Source of the DNA: Streptomyces sp. SCSIO 75703
GTDB lineage: Bacteria; Actinomycetota; Actinomycetes; Streptomycetales; Streptomycetaceae
Reading direction: 5' to 3'
NCBI RefSeq assembly: GCF_036607905.1
Contig: NZ_CP144555.1
Location: 1,612,001-1,676,000 of the forward strand
Length of the DNA stretch: 64,000 nt
Shown: one piece after another, positions 9,270-18,198 of the stretch
Numbering within the stretch: the first letter of the stretch is position 1
How the letters are laid out: each line of letters opens with the position of its first letter
The notes under the pieces: model-generated
What the model was told of the DNA's origin: nothing
Databases searched by the model: none
Seen by the model: the letters and a program-made list of their open reading frames with translations, nothing else
Translations under genes and position numbers: made by a program

Positions 9270-9673
9270 CCACGTACGGCCGCGCGGCCGAGGAGTCGGC
9301 GTTCGTGCGGACCTACGCCGTGACGCGCGGGCGTACCAAGCCGCGGCACCTGCTCGGTCTGGAAACCGTGCTGGAGGCCGGGCAGGGACGGCCCGGCCCG
9401 GCGCAGGCCGAGGAGTGCGAGGAGATTCTCGCCCTGTGCCGGGAGCGCCGGCGGTCGGTGGTCGAGCTGGCGGGCCGCCTCGGCCGGCCCGTGACCGCCG
9501 TCAAAGTGCTCGTCTCCGACCTCCTGGACGCCGACGCCCTCGTCGTCCCCCTGACCCAGTCCTCTGCCGATACCGGCGCAGGGTCCGGTCCGTCTATCCA
9601 AATGCTGGCAGCCGTTTCCGCCGGCTTGAAGAGGAAGTGGCCTGATGCCGTCGCCTATCCCCAGGCCGGATGA
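9266..9673 (+). CDS. DUF742 protein, CvnC-like
   Basis: 135 aa. DUF742 proteins are the third conservon component and carry a winged-helix-like segment. Seen here: FVRTYAVTRGRTKP, then CEEILALCRERRRSVVELAGRLGRPVTAVKVLVSDLLDADAL, matching the family helix-turn-helix (text split here for length). The GTG start overlaps the upstream stop (GTGA). The 3' end overlaps cvnD by 29 bases, which is longer than usual but common in this operon type. Probably a cytoplasmic adaptor between sensor and GTPase. Confidence 0.85.
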   Translation: MTTYGRAAEESAFVRTYAVTRGRTKPRHLLGLETVLEAGQGRPGPAQAEECEEILALCRERRRSVVELAGRLGRPVTAVKVLVSDLLDADALVVPLTQSSADTGAGSGPSIQMLAAVSAGLKRKWPDAVAYPQAG

Positions 9674-10307
9674 CCCGACCACGGTTTCGCCGCACTCGCA
9701 GGCCGGTGCGCCGACCGTACTGAAGATCGTGATCGCCGGCGGTTTCGGCGCGGGCAAGACCACCGCCGTGGGCGCCGTCAGCGAGATCACGCCGCTGAGT
9801 ACGGAGGAGTACCTGACCGAGGCGAGCGCAGACGTCGACAGTCTGGCGGGCATCGAAGCGAAGACCACCACCACGGTCGCCTTCGACTTCGGCCGACTGA
9901 GCCTGCCCGACGCGCCGATGCCTCTGGAGCTGTTCCTGTTCGGCACGCCGGGCCAGGACCGGTTCGTCGATCTCTGGTACGACCTCTCCCGCGGCGCCGT
10001 CGGCGCGGTCGTCCTAGTCGACACCCGCCGCTTGGAGAGCAGCTTCACGCCCGTCAGCTTCTTCGAAGACATCGGCCTGCCCTTCGTCGTCGCGGTGAAC
10101 CAGTTCGACGGCGCACACCGCTACCACCCCGAGCAGGTCCGGGCCGCTCTCGAACTCCCCGCCGCCGTGCCGGTGGTCACCTGCGACGCCCGCGAGCCGA
10201 ATCACGTCGCCGGTGTTCTGCTGGCCCTCGTCGACCACGCCGTGAACAGCGCCGCCACCACCAATCGCGCTGGGCACACCCCTTCTACCACCCTCCAGGA
10301 CGCCTGA
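9645..10307 (+). CDS. Conservon small GTPase, CvnD-like
   Basis: 220 aa. The P-loop is GGFGAGKTT near residue 32, the Walker B/G3 region is LFLFGTPGQDRF, and the G4 motif is NQFD, as expected for MglA-like conservon GTPases. The substitution of T for the usual P in the LFGTPGQ motif is normal for the family. The protein switches between GTP and GDP states and is likely regulated by the roadblock protein. It overlaps the preceding gene by 29 bases, and its stop shares one base with the ATG of the GAF gene. Confidence 0.88.
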   Translation: MPSPIPRPDDPTTVSPHSQAGAPTVLKIVIAGGFGAGKTTAVGAVSEITPLSTEEYLTEASADVDSLAGIEAKTTTTVAFDFGRLSLPDAPMPLELFLFGTPGQDRFVDLWYDLSRGAVGAVVLVDTRRLESSFTPVSFFEDIGLPFVVAVNQFDGAHRYHPEQVRAALELPAAVPVVTCDAREPNHVAGVLLALVDHAVNSAATTNRAGHTPSTTLQDA

Positions 10308-10948
10308 TGTCACAGCACCCCAGCGACCCCTACCGCACGCCGCAGACTGCCCCGCCCGCCCGGTCCTTGCCTCGGCGCGACATGCGGGACCCCAACTGTG
10401 GCCCGTTCACCCCGCCCGCCACCGCCCTCACCAGCCAGCGACCTCAGCAGTCGCTGGAACTGGCTCAGCGTTACGAGCTACTCAACCGCCTGGGCGTGCC
10501 CCCGGTGGCCAACGAGGACTTCGACGACCTGACCCGCAACATGGCTGAACAGGCCGGGTTCTTGTACGGGTTCGTCAACCTGTTCCTGGAGGAGCAGACT
10601 TTCGTCGGGCTGCACCAGCCGCCGGCGGACAGCGGGTTCGTGATCGTCGGCCGCACCATGAGCCGGGACCACGGCTGGTGCCCGGAGGTCATGGCCCGCA
10701 AGAAGGCCCTCCCGCTGCACGACGTGCACGCGTCCCCGCGCTTCAGCGGCAACGCGGTGGTCGACGCCGTCGGAATCCGCTCCTACTTCGGCGCTCCGTT
10801 GATCCACGACAGCGGCACGGTGCTGGGCACGGTGTGTGTGATCGACCCCGAGAAGCGGCCCCTGGCTGAGGCACGTCGTCTGCGGGACATCGTCATCAAC
10901 GCCAGTGCACAGGTGATGGACCACATCGCCCGCGCCCCCGTCCGCTAG
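10307..10948 (+). CDS. GAF domain protein
   Basis: 213 aa. One GAF domain spans about residues 45-205 (FDDLTRNMAEQAGFLYGFVN, DHGWCPEVMARKKALPLHDV, YFGAPLIHDSGTVLGTVCVID). GAF domains bind small ligands or chromophores and mediate dimerisation. The Pro-rich N-terminal 40 residues look disordered. Its ATG overlaps the GTPase stop codon, placing it as the fifth gene of the conservon operon in the slot often taken by a cytochrome P450. No output domain is attached, so it probably senses for, or interacts with, the Cvn complex. Confidence 0.83.
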   Translation: MSQHPSDPYRTPQTAPPARSLPRRDMRDPNCGPFTPPATALTSQRPQQSLELAQRYELLNRLGVPPVANEDFDDLTRNMAEQAGFLYGFVNLFLEEQTFVGLHQPPADSGFVIVGRTMSRDHGWCPEVMARKKALPLHDVHASPRFSGNAVVDAVGIRSYFGAPLIHDSGTVLGTVCVIDPEKRPLAEARRLRDIVINASAQVMDHIARAPVR

Positions 10949-11034
10949 GCCGTTCCACAACTTCCCACCCGGGAGCCGTAGGCGTTCCCCGGCCGCTCCA
11001 CGCGTTGCGACCTTCATCCAGGGAGAGGGAGACC

Positions 11035-12288
11035 ATGTCCGCCACACCCACCACGCCGCCACCGGCGCTGCGTCCCTACCTCACCGCCCGCCACGATCTG
11101 CTGTGGCAGGAGGCGGACGCCTTCGCGGCCGAGCACGTCGCGCCGCGCGCCGCGCGGATGGAGGCCGCTCCGCGGAGGGTGGAGCGCAAGGTCGCCGACC
11201 TGATGGCCGCCCGGCGGTGGTTCGCCGTCACCGTCCCGGCGGTCTTCGGCGGGCTGGGCGCCGGACACGTGGCCAGGACCGTCTTGGTCCACCGCATCGC
11301 GCGGGTCTCGGCGGCTGCCGCGGCCATCCTCCAGGCCACCCTCATCCCCGTGGGCGCCCTGCTGCACTTCGCCACCTACGAGCAGAAGGGCCACTGGCTT
11401 CCCCGGGTCGCGGACGGGTCCGTGCTGCTGTCGATCGCCGTGACCGAACCGCTCGCCGGCGGACACATCGGCGGCATCGAAACCACCGCCGAACACATCG
11501 GCAACCAATGGGTGATCACCGGCAGCAAGATCCATATCGGCAACAGCCACCTCGCCGGAGCCCACCTCGTCGTCGCCCGCACCGCCGAGCCGGGAGTAAG
11601 CACCTCACAGGCGCTGACCGCGTTCATGGTCGAAGCCGACCGCCCCGGACTTTCCGTCTCCGACCACCGTGCCGGGCTCGGTCTGCATGGCTTCTCCGCC
11701 GGCCGCCTCGACCTCGGCCACGTCCGCGTCCCCGAGGACAACGTGGTCGGCGAGGTCGGCCAGGGCCTGGCCGTGGCCCAGAGCAGCAGCATCCTCTACG
11801 GCCGCCCCAACCTGGCCGCCGTCAGCCTCGGCATCCACGAAGCCGTCGTGGACACCACCACCAGCCGGCTCAAGACCCGCCCCCGCTACCAGGGCGCCCT
11901 GTCCGACCTGCCGGTCCTGCGGGACCGCGTCGGCGGCATGGAAGCCCGCCTGCGCGCCGCCCGGATACTCGCCTACCAGGCCGTGCACCTCCTCGACCAG
12001 GGCCTGCCCTGCGACGCCGACCTGATCAACTCGAAATACCTCGGCCACCAGTGGGCCGTCCAGTCCGCCCAGGACGCCATGGAACTGCACGGCGCCAACG
12101 CCCTCGATGGCGACTACATCGTCCAGCGCCTGTGGCGCGACATCCAGCACACCTACCCACCGGCCGGAACCGGCGAAGTCCAGCGCATACGCCTGGCCGA
12201 CGCCGCCTTCGCAGAGGACCACATCCAGTGGTCCGAACGCCTCGCCGCCGAAGCCGCCTGGGCACGACCCGACCCGACCGCCGCATGA
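11035..12288 (+). CDS. Acyl-CoA dehydrogenase family protein
   Basis: 417 aa. FAD-dependent alpha,beta-dehydrogenase fold: an N-terminal helical domain, the central beta-domain with SIAVTEPLAGGHIGGIETTA and the ITGSKIHIGNSHLA strand, and the C-terminal helical domain with QDAMELHGANALDGDYIVQR, the segment for FAD and subunit contacts. A strong GGGAGAGGGAG precedes ATG 11035. The catalytic base cannot be assigned safely by eye. Such stand-alone members occur in natural-product clusters, where they oxidise carrier-bound or amino-acid substrates. It is the first of a run of plus-strand genes ending at the lanthipeptide locus. Confidence 0.85.
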   Translation: MSATPTTPPPALRPYLTARHDLLWQEADAFAAEHVAPRAARMEAAPRRVERKVADLMAARRWFAVTVPAVFGGLGAGHVARTVLVHRIARVSAAAAAILQATLIPVGALLHFATYEQKGHWLPRVADGSVLLSIAVTEPLAGGHIGGIETTAEHIGNQWVITGSKIHIGNSHLAGAHLVVARTAEPGVSTSQALTAFMVEADRPGLSVSDHRAGLGLHGFSAGRLDLGHVRVPEDNVVGEVGQGLAVAQSSSILYGRPNLAAVSLGIHEAVVDTTTSRLKTRPRYQGALSDLPVLRDRVGGMEARLRAARILAYQAVHLLDQGLPCDADLINSKYLGHQWAVQSAQDAMELHGANALDGDYIVQRLWRDIQHTYPPAGTGEVQRIRLADAAFAEDHIQWSERLAAEAAWARPDPTAA

Positions 12289-12413
12289 GCCCCCGTGCGC
12301 GGCACCCCGTGACTCCCCACCGCCGCGCACGGGCCCGTGCCGCCGGCCCCCGTCCCCCGCGGGGACCGGCGGCACCCCTCCCAGTGACCATCCACTCAGC
12401 CGAGAGAGACACC

Positions 12414-12899
12414 GTGACCCCGCCCGTGACGACCAGCGCACCGATCACGCCCCTGACGCCGACCCTGCAGCGCGTCGCCCAGCACCTCGCGAACGGCCTC
12501 ACGGCCAAGGAGATTGCGGCAGAGACCAGCCTGTCGGCCGTGACCGTCCGCCAGTACATGCGCGACATCCGTGAGAGCCTGCACTGCCCGCCCCGCTGCA
12601 AGCCCCCGGTGATCGTGCACCGCCTGTTCACCACCCAGCAGGTGGCCTCACCCACGGCGGACCGGCCAGCGCCATCCCTCACCCCGGAGCAGCGGCTGCT
12701 GCTCCGAGCCGTCGCCGAGCACAGCGACCCCCGTGACATCGCCGTCGCCGCCAAGCTCGCCCCCGCCGACCAGCGCGCCGCACTCGACCAACTCCTCGCC
12801 GACACGGGCGCGCGGGACACCACCCACCTGGTGGTCCTTGCCCACGGCTGGAAGCTGCTGCCGACCGACCCGGCGGCGCGGAGCGGAGCGAGCCAGTGA
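12414..12899 (+). CDS. LuxR-type helix-turn-helix protein
   Basis: 161 aa. The N-terminal half carries a GerE/LuxR-type DNA-binding domain: LQRVAQHLANGLTAKEIAAE, then TSLSAVTVRQYMRDI, the usual recognition helix. No receiver or ligand domain precedes it. The C-terminal half (LTPEQRLLLRAVAEHSDPRD onward) is a second short helical bundle that may be a degenerate repeat of the HTH. GTG 12414 is chosen because GAGAGAG lies just upstream; the open frame extends much further without motifs. It ends in a four-base overlap with the next gene. Confidence 0.7.
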   Translation: MTPPVTTSAPITPLTPTLQRVAQHLANGLTAKEIAAETSLSAVTVRQYMRDIRESLHCPPRCKPPVIVHRLFTTQQVASPTADRPAPSLTPEQRLLLRAVAEHSDPRDIAVAAKLAPADQRAALDQLLADTGARDTTHLVVLAHGWKLLPTDPAARSGASQ

Positions 12900-13546
12900 G
12901 AAGGCCCCCCACCCCCCTGGCCAACGAGGAGGCTCCGGCTTCCACCTCGTTCGCAGCGAAGTACCCGGGCGCCGTGTACGCGGTGCGCAGGTTACGTACG
13001 GAAGCCGAGCGCGAGGAAGCCGCTGCTCTCGTGCAGGACCGGCAGCGCTGGCTCACCCTGCGCGGTCTCCCCGTGCCCGCCCAAGCCGACGTGCCGGCCC
13101 TGTTCCGCGACCCGCACACGACGTCGGCCGGTCTGTTCGAGGACGGAAAGCTGCTCGCCTGCATGGTCCCCGCGCGCGACCCCGGCCTCAGCTGGGGCGA
13201 AGGCCCCTGCCTCCGTCTGGGACGCGTCCACACCCTGCCCGAGCAGCCCGACGACATCACCCGGCTGATCACCCTGTGGGCCTCCGACTTCGCCGCCCGG
13301 CAGAGCCTCCCGCTCGTACGGGCCGAAATCCTGGCGCGCCACACCCTGCAAGCCGAACCCATCGCCGCCCTGCTGCGTCGGCTCACGGACATGGGCTGGG
13401 ACGTGCGGGGTTCCGGTCCGGGACGGGAGGGGGACCGGGTCGCCCGCCTCGAACTGGCCGCCGAGCACCGCCCCCGACTCAGCACACTAATCAGCTGCCA
13501 AACCCAAGCTCCCCGTCTTGCCGCGGAAGAAGGGAGCAGCACGTGA
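12896..13546 (+). CDS. Unknown protein between LuxR and DUF6624 genes
   Basis: 216 aa, not recognised. The GTG start overlaps the stop of the LuxR-type gene, and its own stop overlaps the next GTG, so the three genes are translationally coupled. Composition is ordinary for the genome. The middle (TSAGLFEDGKLLACMVPARD, then LRLGRVHTLPEQPDDITRLI) has the alternating strand/helix look of a GNAT acyltransferase fold, but I see no clear acetyl-CoA-binding Q/R-x-x-G-x-G/A loop, so no function is assigned. Confidence 0.6.
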   Translation: MRRPPTPLANEEAPASTSFAAKYPGAVYAVRRLRTEAEREEAAALVQDRQRWLTLRGLPVPAQADVPALFRDPHTTSAGLFEDGKLLACMVPARDPGLSWGEGPCLRLGRVHTLPEQPDDITRLITLWASDFAARQSLPLVRAEILARHTLQAEPIAALLRRLTDMGWDVRGSGPGREGDRVARLELAAEHRPRLSTLISCQTQAPRLAAEEGSST

Positions 13547-14118
13547 CAACCGAAAAGCCGCAGCGGCCCGACATCGCCCGCGAGCTGATCGCCCGCGCCA
13601 CGGAATCGGCCGCGCACCGGGCCACACGCGTGCGCAACCAGCTCGACGGCGTCCAACTCGGCCGTGGTCGGCACACCGACTACGCCAACACCAGGTTTCT
13701 GCGCCGCGTCTTGGGCGAATACGAGTGGCCCGGCCACCGCCTCGTCGGCCCTGCTGCTGCCCGAGCCACCTGGAGCATCGCCCTGCACAGCGACCACGAT
13801 CTCGTCTTCCAGCGCGCCGCCACCATCCTGCTCGGGCGTGCGGTCGAGGCCGGTGACGCGCTCGTCCACCACTGGGCACACCTGCACGACCGCACCCTCA
13901 TCAACACCGGCCAAGACCAGGAGTACGGCACCCAGCTCCTGCTGAGCGCCGACGGGATCGAGCTGTGCCCGCTGCGTGCGCCGGAGTCCGTCGACGCACG
14001 CAGGTCAACCGTGGGCCTGCCGCCGCTTGCCATTGCCCTCAAGGCGGTGCGCCGCCGCTACACGCCGGACCACTCTGCCGATAAAACCCCGACCGTCGTC
14101 CTCGCGGGGGCCGCGTGA
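13543..14118 (+). CDS. DUF6624 family protein
   Basis: 191 aa. The pattern NTRFLRRVLGEYEWPGHRLV, then AARATWSIALHSDHDLVFQR, and YGTQLLLSADG matches DUF6624, a small actinobacterial family with WPG, QH/HSDHD and YGTQ landmarks. Function unknown; there is no signal peptide or membrane segment. AAGGGAG precedes GTG 13543, which overlaps the upstream stop. Members often occur next to genes of the lanthipeptide or regulatory type seen here. Confidence 0.7.
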   Translation: MTTEKPQRPDIARELIARATESAAHRATRVRNQLDGVQLGRGRHTDYANTRFLRRVLGEYEWPGHRLVGPAAARATWSIALHSDHDLVFQRAATILLGRAVEAGDALVHHWAHLHDRTLINTGQDQEYGTQLLLSADGIELCPLRAPESVDARRSTVGLPPLAIALKAVRRRYTPDHSADKTPTVVLAGAA

Positions 14119-14185
14119 ACACGGGCCTCCAGGTTCCAGTCGGCCTGCCGGCCGCAACCCCGCCCTGCGAAAGGATCGTTGACCG

Positions 14186-14653
14186 ATGAAGCTCACCACC
14201 GCCGTCCTGACTGCTGGTGCGGCCGTCTCCCTCACCACCGCCGTGGTCGGAGCCGCCCGGCTCAGGCAGGACGCGCGGCACCAGGCCGAGCGCAACGAGA
14301 CGGTTCTCGCCCGCAACCAGCTCGACTGGTTGGCCCAGATGTCCACCAACCCTGACCTCGCCAAGCTCTGGACGCCCGAGGACATGGACGTCGAGGAGTA
14401 CATGCAGTTGCTGAAGGCCAATCAGCTCATCTGCATGCTCAGCCTGCGCAACCGCCTCGGTTTCGTGCGCGCCGGACATCTGCCGTGGTACGCCGCGAAG
14501 CTGATGGAGAGCAACGTCTGCCAACGTTACTGGAAGCGGTTCGGCGGCCTCCGAGCCGAGGAGGCCGAGGGCGATGAGCAGGCCGAGCACTTCACCCGGG
14601 TGCTGGACCAAGCCGCCAAGAATCCCCCGCGGGCACAGGCCGCTACGGCCTGA
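14186..14653 (+). CDS. DUF6082 family protein
   Basis: 155 aa. An N-terminal hydrophobic helix (about residues 5-24, AVLTAGAAVSLTTAVVGAA) anchors a cytoplasmic helical domain with RNQLDWLAQMSTNPDLAKLW, QLICMLSLRNRLGF and SNVCQRYWKRFGGLRAEEA. This layout fits DUF6082, a Streptomyces family often found near lanthipeptide genes; its function is unknown. AAGGATCG precedes the ATG. It lies 127 bp upstream of the precursor peptide and could be part of the cluster boundary. Confidence 0.68.
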   Translation: MKLTTAVLTAGAAVSLTTAVVGAARLRQDARHQAERNETVLARNQLDWLAQMSTNPDLAKLWTPEDMDVEEYMQLLKANQLICMLSLRNRLGFVRAGHLPWYAAKLMESNVCQRYWKRFGGLRAEEAEGDEQAEHFTRVLDQAAKNPPRAQAATA

Positions 14654-14780
14654 CGGCACCACACCGACTCCCCGGCGCGCGACCACGCAGGCGCCTTCGC
14701 CGCCCGTCGCCGTCTGGTGGCAGACCCCGGGGTCCGACCGGGCCTCGGCATCCCGCACCACCCACTCCTAGGAGGCATGC

Positions 14781-14966
14781 ATGACCGCCATCCAGGCCGA
14801 GAGGCCGACCGCTCCCGCGCAGGCGAACCTCGCGAAGACCGATGACGACCCGTTCCAGCTCGACATCACCTTCATCGAGGGCACGCCGGCGACCGAGACG
14901 GTCCTGATGTGCAGCACGGGTGACACCTGCGGCAGCTCCTGCCCCAGCGCCTGCACCACCTCGTAA
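14781..14966 (+). CDS. FxLD family lanthipeptide precursor
   Basis: 61 aa. The leader contains the defining FxLD box as DDPFQLDITFIE (Phe25-Gln-Leu-Asp28). The C-terminal core has Cys at 44, 50, 54 and 58 and many Ser/Thr (MCSTGDTCGSSC, then PSACTTS), as expected for Dha/Dhb formation and (methyl)lanthionine rings. Asp48 sits between Gly47 and Thr49 and is the only Asp in the core, making it the likely target of the cluster methyltransferase. TAGGAGG lies directly before the ATG. The leader/core boundary is probably within residues 34-42; no protease gene is seen nearby. Confidence 0.92.
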   Translation: MTAIQAERPTAPAQANLAKTDDDPFQLDITFIEGTPATETVLMCSTGDTCGSSCPSACTTS

Positions 14967-15055
14967 GCCGGGACGCCCCGGCAACGAGGGCCGGACGGGG
15001 GCTCTCCCCGTCCGGCCCGCCCAGCCCGCCACGCCAGAAGATGAGGAGAGCCCTG

Positions 15056-17095
15056 ATGACACGGCGACGGCCCACTCTGTACGAGGACACGGGGCAGGCC
15101 ATGCTGCGCGCCGCGGTGCACACGACCGAGCCCGCCATGCCGCCCTGGCCGTCATCCACGGCGCCCGTGGAAGAGTGGCGCGCGTGGCTGCGCACGGTGT
15201 GGTCCGACACCGACTTCCGCCAGACCGTGACGCAGGCGAGCCCTCACCTCGCCGACCAGCTGCAGGGCATCATCGACGGCCGCACACCGAAGGCGCGCCG
15301 GATGCGCCGGGCGGCGCTGGCCACCGCCCGCTACGCCATCCGCTACGCCCGCCGCTCCACCCCCTTCGGCCTGTTCGCCGGCGTCGCGCCGCTCGGCTTC
15401 GGCCAGGCCGCGTCCGTCCGCGTCGGCGACGAGCACCAGGTCGTGGCTCGCCCCGAGCCGGACAGCCTCGAGAAAATGCTCAGCGCCTGGGAGAGCGACG
15501 CGGCGTGCATGGCCGACGCCGAGGTCTGCGTCAACACCCTGATCCGGCAGCGCGACCAGCACATCCACGTACCGTCCGAGGGCGACGCCGAGTACCGCCT
15601 GGCTCTGAGCCCCGCACTGCGTCTCGTACTCGACCTGGCCCGATCACCCGTCGCGTACCGCCAGTTGACAGAGAAGCTGGCTGCGGAGTTCCCCGCCGTG
15701 GACGGCACCGCGCGTGACCGGCTGCTCGGTGAACTGCTGAGGGTGCGGCTGTTGCGCTCGTCGCTGCGTGCGCCCGCCACCGTCGCCGATCCCACCGACG
15801 TCTTACCGCCTGCGGCGCGCGCTCAGGCAGCCGGCCTGCGGGCCGCGTGCGACCTGCGGCTGGACGCCGAGGTGCGGCTGCCCGAGCAGGTGCTGACCGA
15901 AGTGGAGACCGCGGCGACCGTCCTGGCCCGCCTGGTCACCCATCCGAACGGGACACTGACCTGGCGTCGGTGGATCAAGCAGTTCTCCGAGTGCTACGGC
16001 GAGAACACTGCGGTGCCGGTGGACGTGGCCACGGACCCCGACCGGGGCGTGGGCTTCCCGGCCGGGTTCGTCACAGCGAGCGAACCCCCTCGGCCGATGT
16101 CCCGGCGGGACCGCCTGCTGCTGGAGCTGGCCGGCACCGCCGCCGCCGAAGGCAGCCGCACCGTCACGGTGACCGGGGCGATGATCGAGGAACTGGAAGC
16201 AGCGGCCGGCGGCAAGCCTCGCGACGCGGCGCCCCACCTCGAACTGGCCGCACAGGTCCACGCCACCTCCGTCCCTGCCTTGAACCGGGGTGACTTCCGG
16301 CTTCGTGTGCTGACCGTCTCTCGCTCAGCCGGGTCGATGACCGGTCGGTTCTGGTACCTCTTCCCCGGCATCGAGACGGCGTACGCGCATCTGCCCACCG
16401 TCGATCCGGAGGTGGAACTCGCGCAGCTCTCCTTCCACGCCGGACGGGTGGCGGCCGACCTGCTCACCCGCGCGCCCCAGGCCCTGCCCCGGATCGTGAG
16501 CGTCGGCGAATTCCGCCGCCCCGCCCCGCACGTCCTCTTCCCCCGCGACCTCGCGGTCACCGTCACCGACGGCCGCCCCCAGCTGGTGGAATCCGCGACG
16601 GGCAAGCCGCTGGAGCTACTGGCCCCCACCGCCATCAACTTTCTGTGGAACAACTACACCCCGCCGATGGCCCGCTTCCTCGGTGAGATCAGCAGGGCCA
16701 CTTCCTCGCAGGTGACCTGGTTCGACTGGGGCGCCGCCTGGACCCTGCCCTTCACCCCGGCCCTCACCTACCGGCGCACTATCCTCACCACCGCTCGGTG
16801 GAAGATCCGCAGCCGCACGCTGCCCGCCCGCACCGCACCACTCCAGCAGTGGGCAGACCAACTCCACGCCTGGCGTGCCCGGTTCCGGATGCCGGAGCGG
16901 GTCCTGCTCGCCGAGGACGACCAGCATCTGCCCCTCGACCTCGCTCGCGACATCGACCTGGACCTCCTGCGCGCGCACCTGGACGCCAGCCCCTTCGGCA
17001 TCGCCACCCTGCACGACGCGCCCCCGCCGGACGCCGACGGGTGGATCGGCGGCCGGGCCCACAGCATCGTCGTCCCCCTGGCCAGGCGCTCATGA
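15056..17095 (+). CDS. Lantibiotic dehydratase, LanB glutamylation part
   Basis: 679 aa. It resembles the N-terminal domain of class I LanB enzymes, which use glutamyl-tRNA to glutamylate Ser/Thr in the precursor. Landmarks: RYAIRYARRSTPFGLFAGVA near residue 100, LASVDQ-type central segment with WRRWIKQFSECYG, GRFWYLFPGIETAYAHLP, and the terminal EDDQHLPLDLARDIDLDLLR. The SpaB_C elimination domain that completes a full-length LanB is absent and is instead on the methyltransferase at 18199. ATG 15056 has GAGGAG at good spacing; the in-frame ATG at 15041 lies before that site. The stop overlaps the lanC start. Confidence 0.88.
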   Translation: MTRRRPTLYEDTGQAMLRAAVHTTEPAMPPWPSSTAPVEEWRAWLRTVWSDTDFRQTVTQASPHLADQLQGIIDGRTPKARRMRRAALATARYAIRYARRSTPFGLFAGVAPLGFGQAASVRVGDEHQVVARPEPDSLEKMLSAWESDAACMADAEVCVNTLIRQRDQHIHVPSEGDAEYRLALSPALRLVLDLARSPVAYRQLTEKLAAEFPAVDGTARDRLLGELLRVRLLRSSLRAPATVADPTDVLPPAARAQAAGLRAACDLRLDAEVRLPEQVLTEVETAATVLARLVTHPNGTLTWRRWIKQFSECYGENTAVPVDVATDPDRGVGFPAGFVTASEPPRPMSRRDRLLLELAGTAAAEGSRTVTVTGAMIEELEAAAGGKPRDAAPHLELAAQVHATSVPALNRGDFRLRVLTVSRSAGSMTGRFWYLFPGIETAYAHLPTVDPEVELAQLSFHAGRVAADLLTRAPQALPRIVSVGEFRRPAPHVLFPRDLAVTVTDGRPQLVESATGKPLELLAPTAINFLWNNYTPPMARFLGEISRATSSQVTWFDWGAAWTLPFTPALTYRRTILTTARWKIRSRTLPARTAPLQQWADQLHAWRARFRMPERVLLAEDDQHLPLDLARDIDLDLLRAHLDASPFGIATLHDAPPPDADGWIGGRAHSIVVPLARRS

Positions 17096-18162
17096 CCTCG
17101 ACGACCGTGCCTCGCACGCAGGACCTGTCCGAGGGCGCCCTGGGGATGGCCCTGCTCGACATCGAGCGCCGCGACCTATCGACCGCCCGCCGCCACCTCA
17201 CCCAAGCCACCGCCCGAGGAGTGAGCACCGGCAGCAACGCCAGCCTCTTCCACGGCGCGCCCGCCCTAGAGTTCGTCCTGGCTCGCGCCCACGGAGCCGA
17301 CGACAACGTCCGCACGGCCGTCGACCGCGTCGTGGACGCCCGGCTCGCCGCCGCCCACCGCCGCCAGGCGGCTGGCGCGCTGCCCCACCTCGCCGAATGG
17401 GACCTCATCCGCGGCCTGAGCGGACTCGCCGCCCTCCTGCTCTCCCGCCAACCGCCCGCGCCCCGGCTGCCCGACGTGCTCACCTGCCTCGTCGCGCTCG
17501 CCCACCCCACCCCCGGTGACGGCCGGACACTGCCCGGGTGGTGGTCGCCTGTCGGCCCGGACGGGGAGGAGATGGCCGGCGGGCACGGCAACAACGGCAT
17601 GGCCCACGGCATCGCCGGGCCCCTTGCCGTGCTCTCCCTCGCACTGCGCGACGGCATCAGCGTCCCCGGTCAGGAGGAAGCCGTCGACACCTTCGCGACC
17701 TGGCTCGACCGGCACGGCGACCACTACTGGTCCACCACAGCCCACCTGGACGCCGACCAGCCGCCCGCGCCTGAGCCGACCCGCCAGTCCTGGTGCTACG
17801 GCCAGCCCGGCATCGCCCGCGCCCAGCAGCTCGCCGCGCTCGCCCTCGGCGACCCCGCCCGCCGCCAGGCGGCCGAGACCACCGTGGAGACCATCCTGAC
17901 CGACCCGCTGCACCTCGCCCGCATCACCGACTCCACTCTCTGCCACGGCTGGGCCGGGCTGCTGACGCTCACCCGCGCGGTCGCCGCCGACAGCCCCGCA
18001 CCCGACCGCTTCACCCCGATCATCCAAGACCTGCACCGACGGCTGGCCACCAGCTGGGAACTCCTGCCCAAACCCGGGTTCATGGAAGGCCGAGCAGGCG
18101 CCCAACTCGCCCTGCAAGCCCCCGATGCCACCGGCTGGAGCCGCGCCCTCCTGCTCACCTGA
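17092..18162 (+). CDS. LanC-like lanthionine cyclase
   Basis: 356 aa. LanC enzymes add Cys thiols to dehydroamino acids to close lanthionine rings at a Zn2+ site. The zinc ligands are visible: Cys235 in SWCYGQPG and Cys284-His285 in LCHGWAGLL. The conserved GGHGNNGMAHGIAGPLAVL segment is also present. ATG 17092 overlaps the stop of the dehydratase gene (ATGA), giving coupled expression. Length is slightly below the common 400 aa, but all toroid landmarks are kept, so the enzyme should be active. Confidence 0.9.
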   Translation: MTSTTVPRTQDLSEGALGMALLDIERRDLSTARRHLTQATARGVSTGSNASLFHGAPALEFVLARAHGADDNVRTAVDRVVDARLAAAHRRQAAGALPHLAEWDLIRGLSGLAALLLSRQPPAPRLPDVLTCLVALAHPTPGDGRTLPGWWSPVGPDGEEMAGGHGNNGMAHGIAGPLAVLSLALRDGISVPGQEEAVDTFATWLDRHGDHYWSTTAHLDADQPPAPEPTRQSWCYGQPGIARAQQLAALALGDPARRQAAETTVETILTDPLHLARITDSTLCHGWAGLLTLTRAVAADSPAPDRFTPIIQDLHRRLATSWELLPKPGFMEGRAGAQLALQAPDATGWSRALLLT

Positions 18163-18198
18163 CCCCGAACCTGCCGACGTGCAAGGAGTTGCCTCCCC

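Noticed and set aside
12896..13546. Calling the unknown protein a GNAT acetyltransferase
   Set aside because: The secondary-structure rhythm is suggestive, but the acetyl-CoA loop motif is not visible, so no function is claimed.
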